Below, piece by piece: positions 9,203 to 18,133 of a stretch of DNA of 64,000 bases (its first letter is position 1; the number at the start of each line of letters is the position of its first letter). The position numbers and the translations under genes were made by a program. The notes under the pieces were generated by a model. It was given only the letters and a program-made list of their open reading frames with translations, did no database searches and was not told where the DNA came from. The stretch spans positions 1-64,000 of the forward strand of contig JANQOR010000036.1 in the NCBI GenBank assembly GCA_028285685.1, in the 5' to 3' direction. Origin of the DNA: Cyclobacteriaceae bacterium. Lineage in GTDB: Bacteria; Bacteroidota; Bacteroidia; Cytophagales; Cyclobacteriaceae.

Positions 9203-12181
9203 ATGGGATATCAGAAAATAAACATCATAACAGGTTGGTTTGCGTTCCTTGTTGCACTTATCACCTACTGGCTCACTGTCGAGCCAACAGCTAGTTTCTG
9301 GGATGCTGGAGAGTTTATTGCGTGCTCGGCAAGGCTGCAGGTTCCACACCCTCCTGGAGCGCCATTTTTTCTTCTCACCGGAAGAATGTTCTCCATGCTG
9401 GGGGGCGGAGATCTTGAGCAAATCGCCTATTGGGTAAATATTTTAAGTGTCCTAAGTAGCGCCTTTTTTGTTCTATTCATTTTCTGGTCAATCACTCACC
9501 TTGCAAAAAGAATTCTGAAGATAAGAAAAGGGGAAGAATCGATTTCTGATACAATACTGATCATGGGTGCGGGCCTAACTGGAGCCCTTGCGTGTACATT
9601 TTCAGACTCTTTCTGGTTTTCAGCCGTGGAAGCAGAAGTGTATGCAATGTCAGCATTCTTTACTGGTTTTGTCTTATGGGCCATTCTTCGATGGGAAAAT
9701 TTGGACAAAGAGCAAGATCGTGCTCGATGGCTCATTTTGATCGCCTACATGATGGGGTTGTCAATTGGTGTCCACCTATTGAACCTCGTAGCAATACCAG
9801 TACTCGCATTGATTGTCTACTTCAAGTATTACGAAAACGTAACGAGAAATGGAGTTTTGGCAACTCTGGCCATTTCAGGCTTCATCGTCATCTTCATTCT
9901 TGAGGGAATTATTCCCGGAATACCGTCTCTGGCAGGAAAGATTGAGATCCTATTTGTCAACAATTTTGGCATGCCATTCGGATCAGGCGTCATCTTCTTT
10001 GCCGTAGTCTTTCTAGCCGGCTTGATATATGGAATCTATTATTCCATCAAGCACAATAAATACATTCTCAATACTGCCCTATTGAGCTTCACATTTATCA
10101 TGATAGGGTACTCTTCCTACATGATGATCCCGATCCGCAGTAGCTATAATCCTCCGATTGATGAAAATAACCCGGAAGATATTATTTCATTCGTATCCTA
10201 CTTGAAAAGAGAGCAATATGGTAGTCGGCCACTGTTTAAAGGTCAATACTACACCGCAACGCTCATCGACAATGAAAAAGGTGCAACAGTTTACATGCGT
10301 GGAGAAGACAAGTACGTTCCTAAAGACTATAAGGTTGAGCAAGTATTTGACCCCAAACACACAACCATTCTACCAAGGATGTACAGTTCTGATCCCAACC
10401 ACATTAAGAAGTACTTAGAAGTCACAGGTCTTAAGAAAGGTGAAAAACCAGGATTTGGAGATAACATCTTCTACCTTTTTAAACATCAGCTTGGCTATCA
10501 ATACATGCGCTACTTCCTCTGGAACTTTGTAGGCCGGGAATCTGACATCCAGGGAGCGTCCTGGGTCGGAATCAGTGATGCTTTTGACAAGATCCCTGCC
10601 TCCCTAGCAGCTAATCGCGGTAGAAACCTCTATTTTGGACTTCCACTCCTGTTAGGGCTTCTTGGAATGTTCGTCCAGTACAAAAAAGATCCAAAATTAT
10701 TTTCAGCAATAGCGCTTCTGTTTTTCATGACAGGTATAGCTATTGTTCTTTACCTGAATACCCCACCGATAGAGCCAAGGGAACGCGACTACATATATGC
10801 TGGGTCCTTTTACATGTTTACTATCTGGATAGGTTTTGGAGTTTTGATGCTTTACGATCTGATAAACGGAATTTCAAAGCAAAAGAAAATTGCTGCAATA
10901 ATCGCATCCATTTTGGGACTAGGCATCCCTGTTCTGATGGCAACTCAGACTTGGGATGATCATGACCGTTCCGACAGATATTTTTCGGTTGATGCAGCTA
11001 AGAACTACCTTGCTTCATGTGCACCGAATGCAGTCATATTCACAGGTGGAGATAACGACACATTCCCTTTGTGGTACGCACAAGAAGTAGAAGGCTATCG
11101 ACGAGATGTGCGTGTCATCGTTTTAAGTTACTTCAACACTGATTGGTACATTCAACAGATGATGCGGCCAGCATACGAATCAACCCCACTGCCCTTCGGA
11201 CTGACTGCCAAACACTATCAACAAGGCGGATTGAATGACTACCTCCCTGTCATCGAAAATCCAAATATCAAGGGCGCGATTAGTGCTGTTCAATTCATGA
11301 AAGCTGTGGAGCAGGAACATCCGCAGTTGCAAATTCCTACATCTATTAGCAATTACAATTCAGTGCCTGGAAGACGGTTGATTTTGACCGGAATTGACAC
11401 AACAAAGGTAAAATCAATGGTGCCGGAAAAGTTGAGAGATAAAGTTCAGCCCTATATGGACATAAGCATCAAGGGTCGTGCCCTGGAGAAGAAAGATCTT
11501 GCAGTTTTGGATCTGATCGTGAATGCCAATTGGGATCGTCCTCTTTATTTCAACAATACTTCGTTGGCAGGAGTAAACCTTGAACTGTCTCCATATATGG
11601 TTCAAGAAGGTATCACAACAAGACTTCTACCTGTACTAAACACGAACCCTCAGGCCGGCTTCCTTGTAAATACTGATGTCATGTATGACAATGTGATGAA
11701 CAAGTTTCAATGGCGAGGACTTGACAATCCTGACATTTACCATACTCAGGACTATATCGGATTCTGCCTCAATTCCAGAAGCACTTTCAATTCGCTGGTT
11801 AGAGCCTTAATAGACGAGGGAGATTATGGGAGAGCAAGGAACGCACTGCTTAGATGTCTGGAGGTTATGCCCAACCAATCAATTCCTTATGATTACTTCA
11901 GCGTTGCTCAGGTGGATCTTTTGCTAAAGGTCGGAGAACCGGATCTTGCAGCACATATAGCAGAAGTTACCAGCAGTGACGCTGTGGAATGGTTAGACTA
12001 CTATTTCGACAAGGGCATAAGAGATCCACTTACCGTTCAGAAGAGGCTACTTTATCTAAATGAATTGGCCAGAGCGTATCGATCAAATGATGAAAGAGAA
12101 TTAGCAAGCAAGTACGAAACCCTGTTTACTGAATATTACACTATAATAGCGGGAGATCAGGTAAACAGATCTAATCTTTAA
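9203..12181 (+). CDS. DUF2723 membrane protein (TMEM260/GT117-like putative O-mannosyltransferase)
   Basis: 992 residues. The N-terminal half is polytopic with roughly a dozen membrane segments and carries the family block SFWDAGEFIACSARLQVPHPPGAP split near residues 33-55, with the Asp-Ala-Gly-Glu motif and HPPGAP loop characteristic of DUF2723. The C-terminal third is soluble, with a GGDNDTFPLWYAQEVEGYR block near residue 617 and TPR-like helices at the end. The family includes human TMEM260, a protein O-mannosyltransferase (GT117), and DUF2723 is abundant in Bacteroidota, where protein O-glycosylation of exported proteins is known. The bacterial substrate is unknown. Neighbours do not narrow it further. 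Confidence 0.85.
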   Translation: MGYQKINIITGWFAFLVALITYWLTVEPTASFWDAGEFIACSARLQVPHPPGAPFFLLTGRMFSMLGGGDLEQIAYWVNILSVLSSAFFVLFIFWSITHLAKRILKIRKGEESISDTILIMGAGLTGALACTFSDSFWFSAVEAEVYAMSAFFTGFVLWAILRWENLDKEQDRARWLILIAYMMGLSIGVHLLNLVAIPVLALIVYFKYYENVTRNGVLATLAISGFIVIFILEGIIPGIPSLAGKIEILFVNNFGMPFGSGVIFFAVVFLAGLIYGIYYSIKHNKYILNTALLSFTFIMIGYSSYMMIPIRSSYNPPIDENNPEDIISFVSYLKREQYGSRPLFKGQYYTATLIDNEKGATVYMRGEDKYVPKDYKVEQVFDPKHTTILPRMYSSDPNHIKKYLEVTGLKKGEKPGFGDNIFYLFKHQLGYQYMRYFLWNFVGRESDIQGASWVGISDAFDKIPASLAANRGRNLYFGLPLLLGLLGMFVQYKKDPKLFSAIALLFFMTGIAIVLYLNTPPIEPRERDYIYAGSFYMFTIWIGFGVLMLYDLINGISKQKKIAAIIASILGLGIPVLMATQTWDDHDRSDRYFSVDAAKNYLASCAPNAVIFTGGDNDTFPLWYAQEVEGYRRDVRVIVLSYFNTDWYIQQMMRPAYESTPLPFGLTAKHYQQGGLNDYLPVIENPNIKGAISAVQFMKAVEQEHPQLQIPTSISNYNSVPGRRLILTGIDTTKVKSMVPEKLRDKVQPYMDISIKGRALEKKDLAVLDLIVNANWDRPLYFNNTSLAGVNLELSPYMVQEGITTRLLPVLNTNPQAGFLVNTDVMYDNVMNKFQWRGLDNPDIYHTQDYIGFCLNSRSTFNSLVRALIDEGDYGRARNALLRCLEVMPNQSIPYDYFSVAQVDLLLKVGEPDLAAHIAEVTSSDAVEWLDYYFDKGIRDPLTVQKRLLYLNELARAYRSNDERELASKYETLFTEYYTIIAGDQVNRSNL

Positions 12182-12195
12182 GAGACGTTCGCAGC

Positions 12196-12537
12196 TTATT
12201 TTTGTCTAAGGAGGAATTTCTTGGCCATTTTAAACCTGGCCGTTTCGTCGTGAACGATCAGAAAGTAATAACCAGTAGCAAAATCTTTAAGCGGTATTCT
12301 GTACTTCCCAAACCCAAGCTCTTCCGGTTCGATAGTCATCTTATTTCCTATCATCGAGTTAAGCTCGAATTGAACATTCTTTAACGAATTGTCGAATTCG
12401 ACAATAATGTACTCAACAGCTGGGTTTGGATACACGCTAATTTTAGCTTGCGGAGCTAGGTCATTGCCTGAATCCTGTGCTAAAGTTGTAAAACTGAAAG
12501 CGATGGCGAACGATAATATGATCAGTTTATTGCGCAT
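12196..12537 (-). CDS. Minimal secreted protein consisting of signal peptide plus type IX secretion sorting domain-like module
   Basis: 113 residues. Residues 1-20 form a Sec signal peptide ending at TLAQ. After a short linker (DSGNDLAPQAK) the rest is SVYPNPAVEYIIVEF...GYYFLIVHD...KKFLL, which is the Por secretion tail/type A C-terminal sorting domain pattern (YPNP start, G-x-Y core, final basic-hydrophobic strand). There is essentially no cargo domain. In the family this module directs outer membrane translocation and surface anchoring by the type IX system. Here it may be a free-standing decoy or structural protein, or a remnant of a larger protein. It lies 14 bp from the convergent DUF2723 gene. 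Confidence 0.75.
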   Translation of the reverse strand: MRNKLIILSFAIAFSFTTLAQDSGNDLAPQAKISVYPNPAVEYIIVEFDNSLKNVQFELNSMIGNKMTIEPEELGFGKYRIPLKDFATGYYFLIVHDETARFKMAKKFLLRQK

Positions 12538-12598
12538 TCTTAGTATACAAATTACGCATTTTTTTCCAGTTTGTTCCTAATCCCGATAAAATATTAAT

Positions 12599-12616
12599 GG
12601 TTAAATAACGTTAACC
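12599..12616. repeat. Inverted repeat GGTTAA-n6-TTAACC
   Basis: A 6-bp perfect inverted repeat in the 207-bp AT-rich spacer upstream of the type IX tail gene and downstream of nnr. It could be an operator or a weak hairpin. No promoter box is clear around it. Confidence 0.3.
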
Positions 12617-12691
12617 AGCGCACTTTTGATAGTATTATTCTAATAAATAATTGATTTTAATCGTTCTGAGGCTGTTTTTAAGCGATTCAAT

Positions 12692-12766
12692 TTTTAATCG
12701 AAAAAATTAAAGTCTTGATCTAATTTCAATTCCGCCGAGCCCGATTAGACACTTTTTCGATTAAAA
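12692..12766. repeat. 14-bp perfect inverted repeat around the 3' end of nnr
   Basis: TTTTAATCGAAAAA at 12692-12705 is repeated in inverse orientation at 12753-12766. The second arm lies inside the last codons of nnr and the loop is 47 nt. The arms are AT-rich, so an RNA stem would be weak, but a 14-nt exact match this close is unlikely by chance. It may contribute to mRNA 3' end formation after nnr. Confidence 0.4.
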
Positions 12767-14226
12767 GAGTTGGAAATGTAGGAAATAATATCTGAAGCGA
12801 TCAAGCTGTTTTGGCCTATCTCCTCCACTGCCAGGTCACCAGCCAAGCCGTGAATATAAACACCAAGCCTAAGTGCATCGAAAGGTCTCAAACCTTGCGC
12901 CAGAAACGAAGCAACAATGCCGGTCAAAACATCACCACTGCCTGCGGTGGCCATTCCAGGGTTTCCTGTTGGATTGAAAAATACATCTCCACCAGAGCAA
13001 CATACTGCAGAATAGGCACCTTTTAAGACGACGTTTACACTGTACTTCATACAGAAGGATCTAAGTACTTCCAATTTTTCGAAATCGTCTTTCCATTCTC
13101 CGACCAGACGCCTAAACTCCCCAGGATGAGGAGTGAGGATTGACTCCGGAGGAATTCTACTCAACAAGTCCTTATCTTCCGACAAAATGTTCAGAGCATC
13201 TGCATCCAGAACCAGTGGTTGAGAGGCTAGATCCAAAAAATCTGCCAACGCTGTTTTTGTAATCTGCTTGGTTTCGATGCCCGGTCCAACAGCCACTGTC
13301 GTACCTGACCCTTCAATTACAGAAATGTGGTGTTTATCCTCATCCGAAATTACCATCGCCTCAGGAACTAACGTTTGCATAATATCAATGCCACATTTTG
13401 GTACCTGGACACTGGTCAATCCAATACCTGCCCTCAGGGCTGCTTTGGCGCAAAGAGCCGCTGCTCCCATTTTCCCATGACTGCCGGCCACAATTAGTAA
13501 TTTTCCTACTTGTGATTTGTGCGCAAATCTTGGACGTTGCGGTAGCAGACCTCTGAGCTCCTTTTCTTCGGAAAATGCGAAGACTGATTTTTGATTGTCA
13601 ATAAATTTCTGATCAAGTCCAATATCAACAACATACCATTTGCCCGTGTACTCTTCACTGTAAGGGTGGAAAAAAGTCAGTTTAGGTATTTGAAAGGAAA
13701 TGGTATAGGCTGGCTTAAGGGCAATTGCATTTTTTTCCATTGCTTGATCAGCATATACTCCCGATGCTATGTCGATCGAAATTCTAACTACGCTTTGACT
13801 GTTGAGATACTGGATTAATTGGGATGCAATTCCTTCAATAGGTCTCGAAAGGCCAGATCCAAAGAGCCCGTCAATCACTAGTTGATTTGCCTGAAGCGAT
13901 GGAAAATCGGAAGGTTCGGTCAATATCTTGCAATCTCCAGCCTTGCTTAGGTTTTTTTCAAAATCTTCTGACCCTGTCTTTCCCAAAACATAAATTGAAA
14001 CTTCCCATCCTGTTTCAACCAGTATCCGTCCGATAGCTAGTCCATCTCCGCCGTTGTTGCCTGTGCCGCAGAATATTGCAACCGGCCTTTTATCAACGAA
14101 AAGCTCCAAGAATTTTTCGACAAAAGCCTTCGATGCTCGTTCCATCAGATCGATAGACGCTATCGGCTCATTTTCAATAGTGAATTGATCTGCTGCACGA
14201 ACTTGGGATGCACTTAGAATTTTCAT
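12745..14226 (-). CDS. nnr: Bifunctional NAD(P)H-hydrate repair enzyme (epimerase + ADP-dependent dehydratase)
   Basis: 493 residues, the normal length of the fused protein. The N-terminal YjeF_N epimerase (about 1-215) has GTGNNGGDG at residues 54-62 and interconverts the S and R forms of NAD(P)HX. The C-terminal YjeF_C dehydratase (about 225-490) has AGSHGKMGAAALCAKAALR, LTPHPGEFRRL and GNPGMATAGSGDVLTG, the ribokinase-like nucleotide-binding segment. It repairs hydrated NADH, whose main consumer, complex I, is encoded directly upstream: the ATG is only 3 bp from the nuoD stop, so it is likely the last gene of the nuo operon. Confidence 0.95.
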   Translation of the reverse strand: MKILSASQVRAADQFTIENEPIASIDLMERASKAFVEKFLELFVDKRPVAIFCGTGNNGGDGLAIGRILVETGWEVSIYVLGKTGSEDFEKNLSKAGDCKILTEPSDFPSLQANQLVIDGLFGSGLSRPIEGIASQLIQYLNSQSVVRISIDIASGVYADQAMEKNAIALKPAYTISFQIPKLTFFHPYSEEYTGKWYVVDIGLDQKFIDNQKSVFAFSEEKELRGLLPQRPRFAHKSQVGKLLIVAGSHGKMGAAALCAKAALRAGIGLTSVQVPKCGIDIMQTLVPEAMVISDEDKHHISVIEGSGTTVAVGPGIETKQITKTALADFLDLASQPLVLDADALNILSEDKDLLSRIPPESILTPHPGEFRRLVGEWKDDFEKLEVLRSFCMKYSVNVVLKGAYSAVCCSGGDVFFNPTGNPGMATAGSGDVLTGIVASFLAQGLRPFDALRLGVYIHGLAGDLAVEEIGQNSLIASDIISYISNSFNRKSV

Positions 14227-14229
14227 TTT

Positions 14230-15429
14230 TCATCGATCTACTTCTCCCATCAACAAATCTAACGAACCAACTATTGCAAAAAGATCCGACAGCATACACC
14301 CCTTACTGATCTCGGCCAACACTGAAAGGTTTGAAAAACTTGGGCCTCGAGCTTTACACCTGAATGGCTGATCTGACCTTCCATCAGCACGGAAGAAAAA
14401 CCCCAGTTCTCCCTTTGGGTTTTCCGCTCTCACGTAGAGATCTTGCGCCTTAGGTCTTATTTTCTTAGGAACCATCACTCTAGGATCAAATTCTTTTGTG
14501 CGTTTGTACTCTCCCAGCAGTCTCTCTACACATTGTTCAATAATCTTCACTGACTGAAGACATTCCTGGTATCTGACCCAATTGCGATCCCAGCAATCAC
14601 CAATTGCACCCATCTCTCCCTTGCCGATCGGGACATCAAAGTCCAGCTCAGGATAAACGCTGTACTTGTCAATCTTTCTCAGATCAAATTTTAGTCCTGA
14701 GGCTCTTAGCATCGGGCCAGTGATACCATAATTGATCGCTAGATCGAGTGGTAATATTCCAACATTTGCCGTTCGTTCGATGAAAACTTTATTTGATATG
14801 AGGAGTGTTTCTACCTCCTTTAATTTTGGCTTCAGATACTCCACAAATTCCCTGGATTGCTCCTCAAAGCCGACAGGTAAATCATAAAACAATCCTCCAA
14901 CCCATATGTAGTTATAAAGCATCCGTGCACCACTCGCCCATTCCAACATTCTGAGGATGTGCTCTCGATCCCTCATCATCCATAGAAAGGGTGTGATCGC
15001 ACCAATGTCCAGCCCATACGTGCCAATGGCCACAAAATGAGAAGCTAAGCGATTCAATTCTGCTACTAGAACTCGAATGTATTCCACTCGCTTTGGCAGT
15101 TCCTGGTGAATCTCAAGCATCCGCTCCACACCCATCACAAACGCCCATTCATTGTTCATCGCAGCAACATAGTCCATTCGGTCCGTATATGGAATGACCT
15201 GATTGTACGCCAGTGATTCGGCATGTTTCTCAAAGCAGCGATGCAAGTAGCCTACATGCGGAACCACATCTTTCACAATCTCTCCATCCGAAACAACCTC
15301 CAATCGAAGAACTCCGTGGGTGGCCGGATGCTGCGGTCCCACATTAATGATCATTTCCTCGCTCTTCAGATCTGACTCGCGATACTTCAGAGGCTCAGAT
15401 TCTTGCAGATATGTTGACAATTGTGACAA
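14230..15429 (-). CDS. nuoD: NADH-quinone oxidoreductase subunit D
   Basis: 399 residues, 49-kDa-type subunit of complex I in the peripheral arm at the quinone site. Visible signatures are NVGPQHPATHGVLRLE near residue 28, YLHRCFEKHAE, and the C-terminal ADGRSDQPFRCKARGPSFSNL block ending in the usual MGEVDR. The start appears to be TTG at 15429, since no ATG exists between the nuoC stop and residue 26, and starting at Met26 would remove residues normally present. It lies 8 bp after nuoC in the order nuoA-B-C-D-nnr, with tight spacing supporting one transcript. Confidence 0.95.
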   Translation of the reverse strand: MSQLSTYLQESEPLKYRESDLKSEEMIINVGPQHPATHGVLRLEVVSDGEIVKDVVPHVGYLHRCFEKHAESLAYNQVIPYTDRMDYVAAMNNEWAFVMGVERMLEIHQELPKRVEYIRVLVAELNRLASHFVAIGTYGLDIGAITPFLWMMRDREHILRMLEWASGARMLYNYIWVGGLFYDLPVGFEEQSREFVEYLKPKLKEVETLLISNKVFIERTANVGILPLDLAINYGITGPMLRASGLKFDLRKIDKYSVYPELDFDVPIGKGEMGAIGDCWDRNWVRYQECLQSVKIIEQCVERLLGEYKRTKEFDPRVMVPKKIRPKAQDLYVRAENPKGELGFFFRADGRSDQPFRCKARGPSFSNLSVLAEISKGCMLSDLFAIVGSLDLLMGEVDR

Positions 15430-15437
15430 AACAATTC

Positions 15438-15920
15438 CTAATACTTCACTTTCACATCATGATATCTCTCCTGTTCCACGTAATCTTTCCTTAGCGGAAA
15501 TCCTTCCCAGTCATTGGGTAACAGAATTCTTCTTAGGTCTTTGTGTTTGTTGAAATGGATTCCGAAAAGGTCATATGCTTCTCGTTCATGCCAGTCAGCA
15601 GTTTTCCAAATGTCCATAACCGAATCGATAGATGGATGTTTCCGATCCAACTCAACCTTAAGCATAAGGTGCAAGTCATAGGGAATGCAATAAAGGTTGT
15701 AAATCACCTCCATAGTTCCTGCTTCCTCTCCATTGTCCAATCCCGATAGGCATGAAAGCTGATCGAAATAGGTCTTCTCATTTGATTGCAGAAGCTCGCA
15801 GATTTGAAAAATGAACTGGGGCTTCACTAGCAATGCGGCAGGTGAAGCGTTTTCATCCTCCCCCACAATGGAATTGGGATATTCTGAAAGAACCAGTTCC
15901 TTGATTTGACTAAGCTTCAT
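15438..15920 (-). CDS. nuoC: NADH-quinone oxidoreductase subunit C
   Basis: 160 residues, the 30-kDa-type subunit of the complex I peripheral arm that binds NuoD. The diagnostic stretch is [37 protein letters not shown], split here around residues 110-146. It is a separate NuoC rather than the NuoCD fusion of enterobacteria. ATG at 15920 overlaps the end of nuoB by 11 nt, implying translational coupling. Confidence 0.95.
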   Translation of the reverse strand: MKLSQIKELVLSEYPNSIVGEDENASPAALLVKPQFIFQICELLQSNEKTYFDQLSCLSGLDNGEEAGTMEVIYNLYCIPYDLHLMLKVELDRKHPSIDSVMDIWKTADWHEREAYDLFGIHFNKHKDLRRILLPNDWEGFPLRKDYVEQERYHDVKVKY

Positions 15921-16452
15921 TTTCTTTCTCCATCAATTTCTCCAGGGCCACAGGACGCAAAACGGACTCTGACTTTATCTTCTCGTGAAGTTTTAAAAAA
16001 CCGCCGATCAATGCTTCAGGTCTTGGTGGACAACCTGGAACGTACACATCAACCGGGATCACTCGATCTACTCCTTTTAGAACGTGATAGCCATGTTCCC
16101 AGTATGGACCGCCACAATTGGCGCAGGATCCCATTGAAATCACATACTTAGGTTCAGCCATTTGCTCATACAACCTCTTTACTCTATCTGCCATCTTGAA
16201 AGTGACCGTCCCCGAAACAAGCAAAACATCTGCTTGACGTGGAGAATTTCGAGGTATGATCCCGAACCGATCAAGATCATAGGCCGACGAAGCAGTCGAG
16301 AAAAATTCTATCGCGCAACATGCCAAGCCAAAGCCTAATGGCCACATGCTACTTAGCCGTGCCCAATTTAAAAGATCATCGAGTTTGGAGACGATGATGC
16401 CACCCTCTCCGGTCTTTAGTCCTCCAATTTCTGATGCTTCAGTTTCGTTCAT
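15910..16452 (-). CDS. nuoB: NADH-quinone oxidoreductase subunit B (cluster N2)
   Basis: 180 residues from ATG 16452. An in-frame extension to 16560 exists but would run deep into nuoA and is not family-like. NuoB carries the terminal [4Fe-4S] cluster N2 that hands electrons to quinone. All four expected ligands are present: tandem Cys45-Cys46 (GLACCAIEF), Cys110 (SMGSC) and Cys141 (PGCPPRPEA). It overlaps nuoA by 14 nt and nuoC by 11 nt. Confidence 0.95.
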   Translation of the reverse strand: MNETEASEIGGLKTGEGGIIVSKLDDLLNWARLSSMWPLGFGLACCAIEFFSTASSAYDLDRFGIIPRNSPRQADVLLVSGTVTFKMADRVKRLYEQMAEPKYVISMGSCANCGGPYWEHGYHVLKGVDRVIPVDVYVPGCPPRPEALIGGFLKLHEKIKSESVLRPVALEKLMEKENEA

Positions 16453-16906
16453 TAAATTCTCTATATACTTCCTTTGGAATCTTTGACTTGAAATTAGGCC
16501 GCTCAGGCTTTGGCCGCACCCATCCAAGCATTCCCCGTGCCCATACGTATGCGAGTCCAACTGCTAATATTCCTATAAAAATGAAAGTCTCAACTAGTGA
16601 AAACCTTGCCCAAAGCCCGTCAGTGTCATGGATCATCTGCTCATCTCCAAACACTGTTGCCCATGGGAAAAGAAACACGAGCTCAGCTTCAAAAAGAAGA
16701 AAAATCAAGGCGATAACGTAAAACCTAACATTGAACTTACCCCATGCCGATCCAAGTGGTTCTTCGCCGGATTCGTAAGTAGTTTGCTTCTCGGAGGTCG
16801 GGTTTTTCGGTCGCAGGATTTTCCCGACCAACAGCATTAAAATCACAAAACCAAGCCCACCTACGATGAAAAGCAAAACGATCCCAAATCCACCAATTTC
16901 AGTCAT
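16439..16906 (-). CDS. nuoA: NADH-quinone oxidoreductase subunit A
   Basis: 155 residues with three membrane spans (residues about 8-28, 75-95, 105-127) in the arrangement of the NuoA/ND3 subunit. The first loop carries [20 protein letters not shown], the family signature connecting the membrane and peripheral arms. It is longer than typical NuoA at the C-terminus (a basic tail [20 protein letters not shown]). It starts 30 bp after the stop of the Lon-domain gene on the same strand, so that gene may be the first of the operon. Confidence 0.95.
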   Translation of the reverse strand: MTEIGGFGIVLLFIVGGLGFVILMLLVGKILRPKNPTSEKQTTYESGEEPLGSAWGKFNVRFYVIALIFLLFEAELVFLFPWATVFGDEQMIHDTDGLWARFSLVETFIFIGILAVGLAYVWARGMLGWVRPKPERPNFKSKIPKEVYREFNERN

Positions 16907-16936
16907 GAGGGGAAATTACAGAATTATTGGTATGTA

Positions 16937-17566
16937 TTAGAATTTTAAAGGGTCCAGGTGTTTGAAATGCCCATTTTGTTTGATTTTGTCTTGAGCGCTT
17001 TGGGCACGTTCTAGTGCAGGAATAAGTTTTGTCAAGTGGTCAATTGCAAAACGTAATCTTTCACTCTCCTTTCTCATTTGAAGTAGCAAATATTCCTCCT
17101 CCGGTTTGAGGCCGATTTTATGGCCAATTTCAAACACCGAATTTATTCCTGAAATATCCGGTGGCTGCACTTCTCCGAGCCAGCTAAAAAGCTCAAGTAC
17201 CAACTCCTTAAATCGAACAAGCTCACTCAAATCTTTGTCATTTTCATCCTCGACAATCTTAACGGAGCCTCCTGCGTAGAGCTTTTCTCTCCAGGGATTT
17301 TGAAAATCAACGACTTCAAATACTCTTAATCCAAGCGTTTTAATGTCCATCCTGCCGTCAGGATATTTCTTCGTCACTTCTACTATTTTCACTTCGGTAC
17401 CCAGTTCCACCTTATTGAGAACGTAAGAGGCAATGCCAAATGTTAGACCTTCATCCAGACAGTCATTGACTAGCTGCTTATAGCGTGGTTCGAATATGTG
17501 TAAGTTGACTCCTTCTCCAGGAAAGGCGACGATGTTCAAGGGAAAAAGAGGCAATTCAACCGACAT
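16937..17566 (-). CDS. Lon protease substrate-binding (LAN) domain protein
   Basis: 209 residues. The start MSVELPLFPLNIVAFPGEGVNLHIFEPRYKQL (residues 1-32) and FGIASYV are the canonical opening of the LON N-terminal substrate-binding domain. There is no ATPase or protease domain, so it is a stand-alone LAN-domain protein. Such proteins are widespread in Bacteroidota with no established biochemical role; ClpXP/Lon adaptor or unfolded-protein binding is a guess. It is upstream of nuoA by 30 bp on the same strand. Confidence 0.88.
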   Translation of the reverse strand: MSVELPLFPLNIVAFPGEGVNLHIFEPRYKQLVNDCLDEGLTFGIASYVLNKVELGTEVKIVEVTKKYPDGRMDIKTLGLRVFEVVDFQNPWREKLYAGGSVKIVEDENDKDLSELVRFKELVLELFSWLGEVQPPDISGINSVFEIGHKIGLKPEEEYLLLQMRKESERLRFAIDHLTKLIPALERAQSAQDKIKQNGHFKHLDPLKF

Positions 17567-17613
17567 TCAGATTCTAACTCTTTTGTTAAGAAATAGTTTG
17601 GTAGTTTAGACCA

Positions 17614-18084
17614 ATGAGCAAAGTTATGATCAATCAGGGAAGAACTGTCCCGCTATCTTTCAGATTCGTTGGGATGGGAATTGTAATCGCTGTTATCGTA
17701 CTAGCAATGCAAAACCTTCCGGAGGTTTTCGCCATCATGGCAGCAATAGCTCTGTCCCTTTTTATTCCAATGCTATGGTTCTCTTTTCAAATAATATCTA
17801 TCGATCCGGACTTAAAAGAAATCCACTATGGGACCTGGCTGATGGGTTATAAAACAGGCCGAGCTAGAAAGTATCAATCGTTAGACGAGATTTTTATCAA
17901 TAAAGTGCGGACCAGTCAAACTATGCATTCTCGCTCAAACACCAGCCATACGGTGAGAGGAATTGAGTTTCACGCATATCTAAAATTCAATGAGGATGAA
18001 AAGGTATTTCTCCTAAGCGATAAGGACGAGGGCAGATTGGTCGAAAGGATGACAAAAATCAAGGAAAAACTCGCACTGAGTTGA
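17614..18084 (+). CDS. Hypothetical membrane-anchored protein with two N-terminal spans
   Basis: 156 residues. Two adjacent hydrophobic helices (about 17-34 and 39-58) are followed by a soluble beta-rich domain (ISIDPDLKEIHYGTWLMGYKTGRARKY) that resembles small PH-like or bPH domains by pattern only. A serine/threonine-rich loop (TSQTMHSRSNTSHT) sits in the middle. I do not recognise a named family. It is divergent from the Lon-domain gene with 47 bp between starts. Confidence 0.65.
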   Translation: MSKVMINQGRTVPLSFRFVGMGIVIAVIVLAMQNLPEVFAIMAAIALSLFIPMLWFSFQIISIDPDLKEIHYGTWLMGYKTGRARKYQSLDEIFINKVRTSQTMHSRSNTSHTVRGIEFHAYLKFNEDEKVFLLSDKDEGRLVERMTKIKEKLALS

Positions 18085-18107
18085 ACTCATGTCTATCTGC
18101 ATCTGAT

Positions 18108-18115
18108 TAGTTTTG
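18108..18115 (+). promoter_or_regulatory. Bacteroidota -7 box TAGTTTTG ahead of the paa cluster
   Basis: TAGTTTTG matches TAnnTTTG exactly, 18 bp before the paaE ATG. The best upstream TTG (18081-18083) is 24 bp away, slightly longer than the usual 17-23 bp. Probable promoter for paaE and perhaps the whole cluster. Confidence 0.4.
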
Positions 18116-18133
18116 CCGAACTCACGATAAAAA

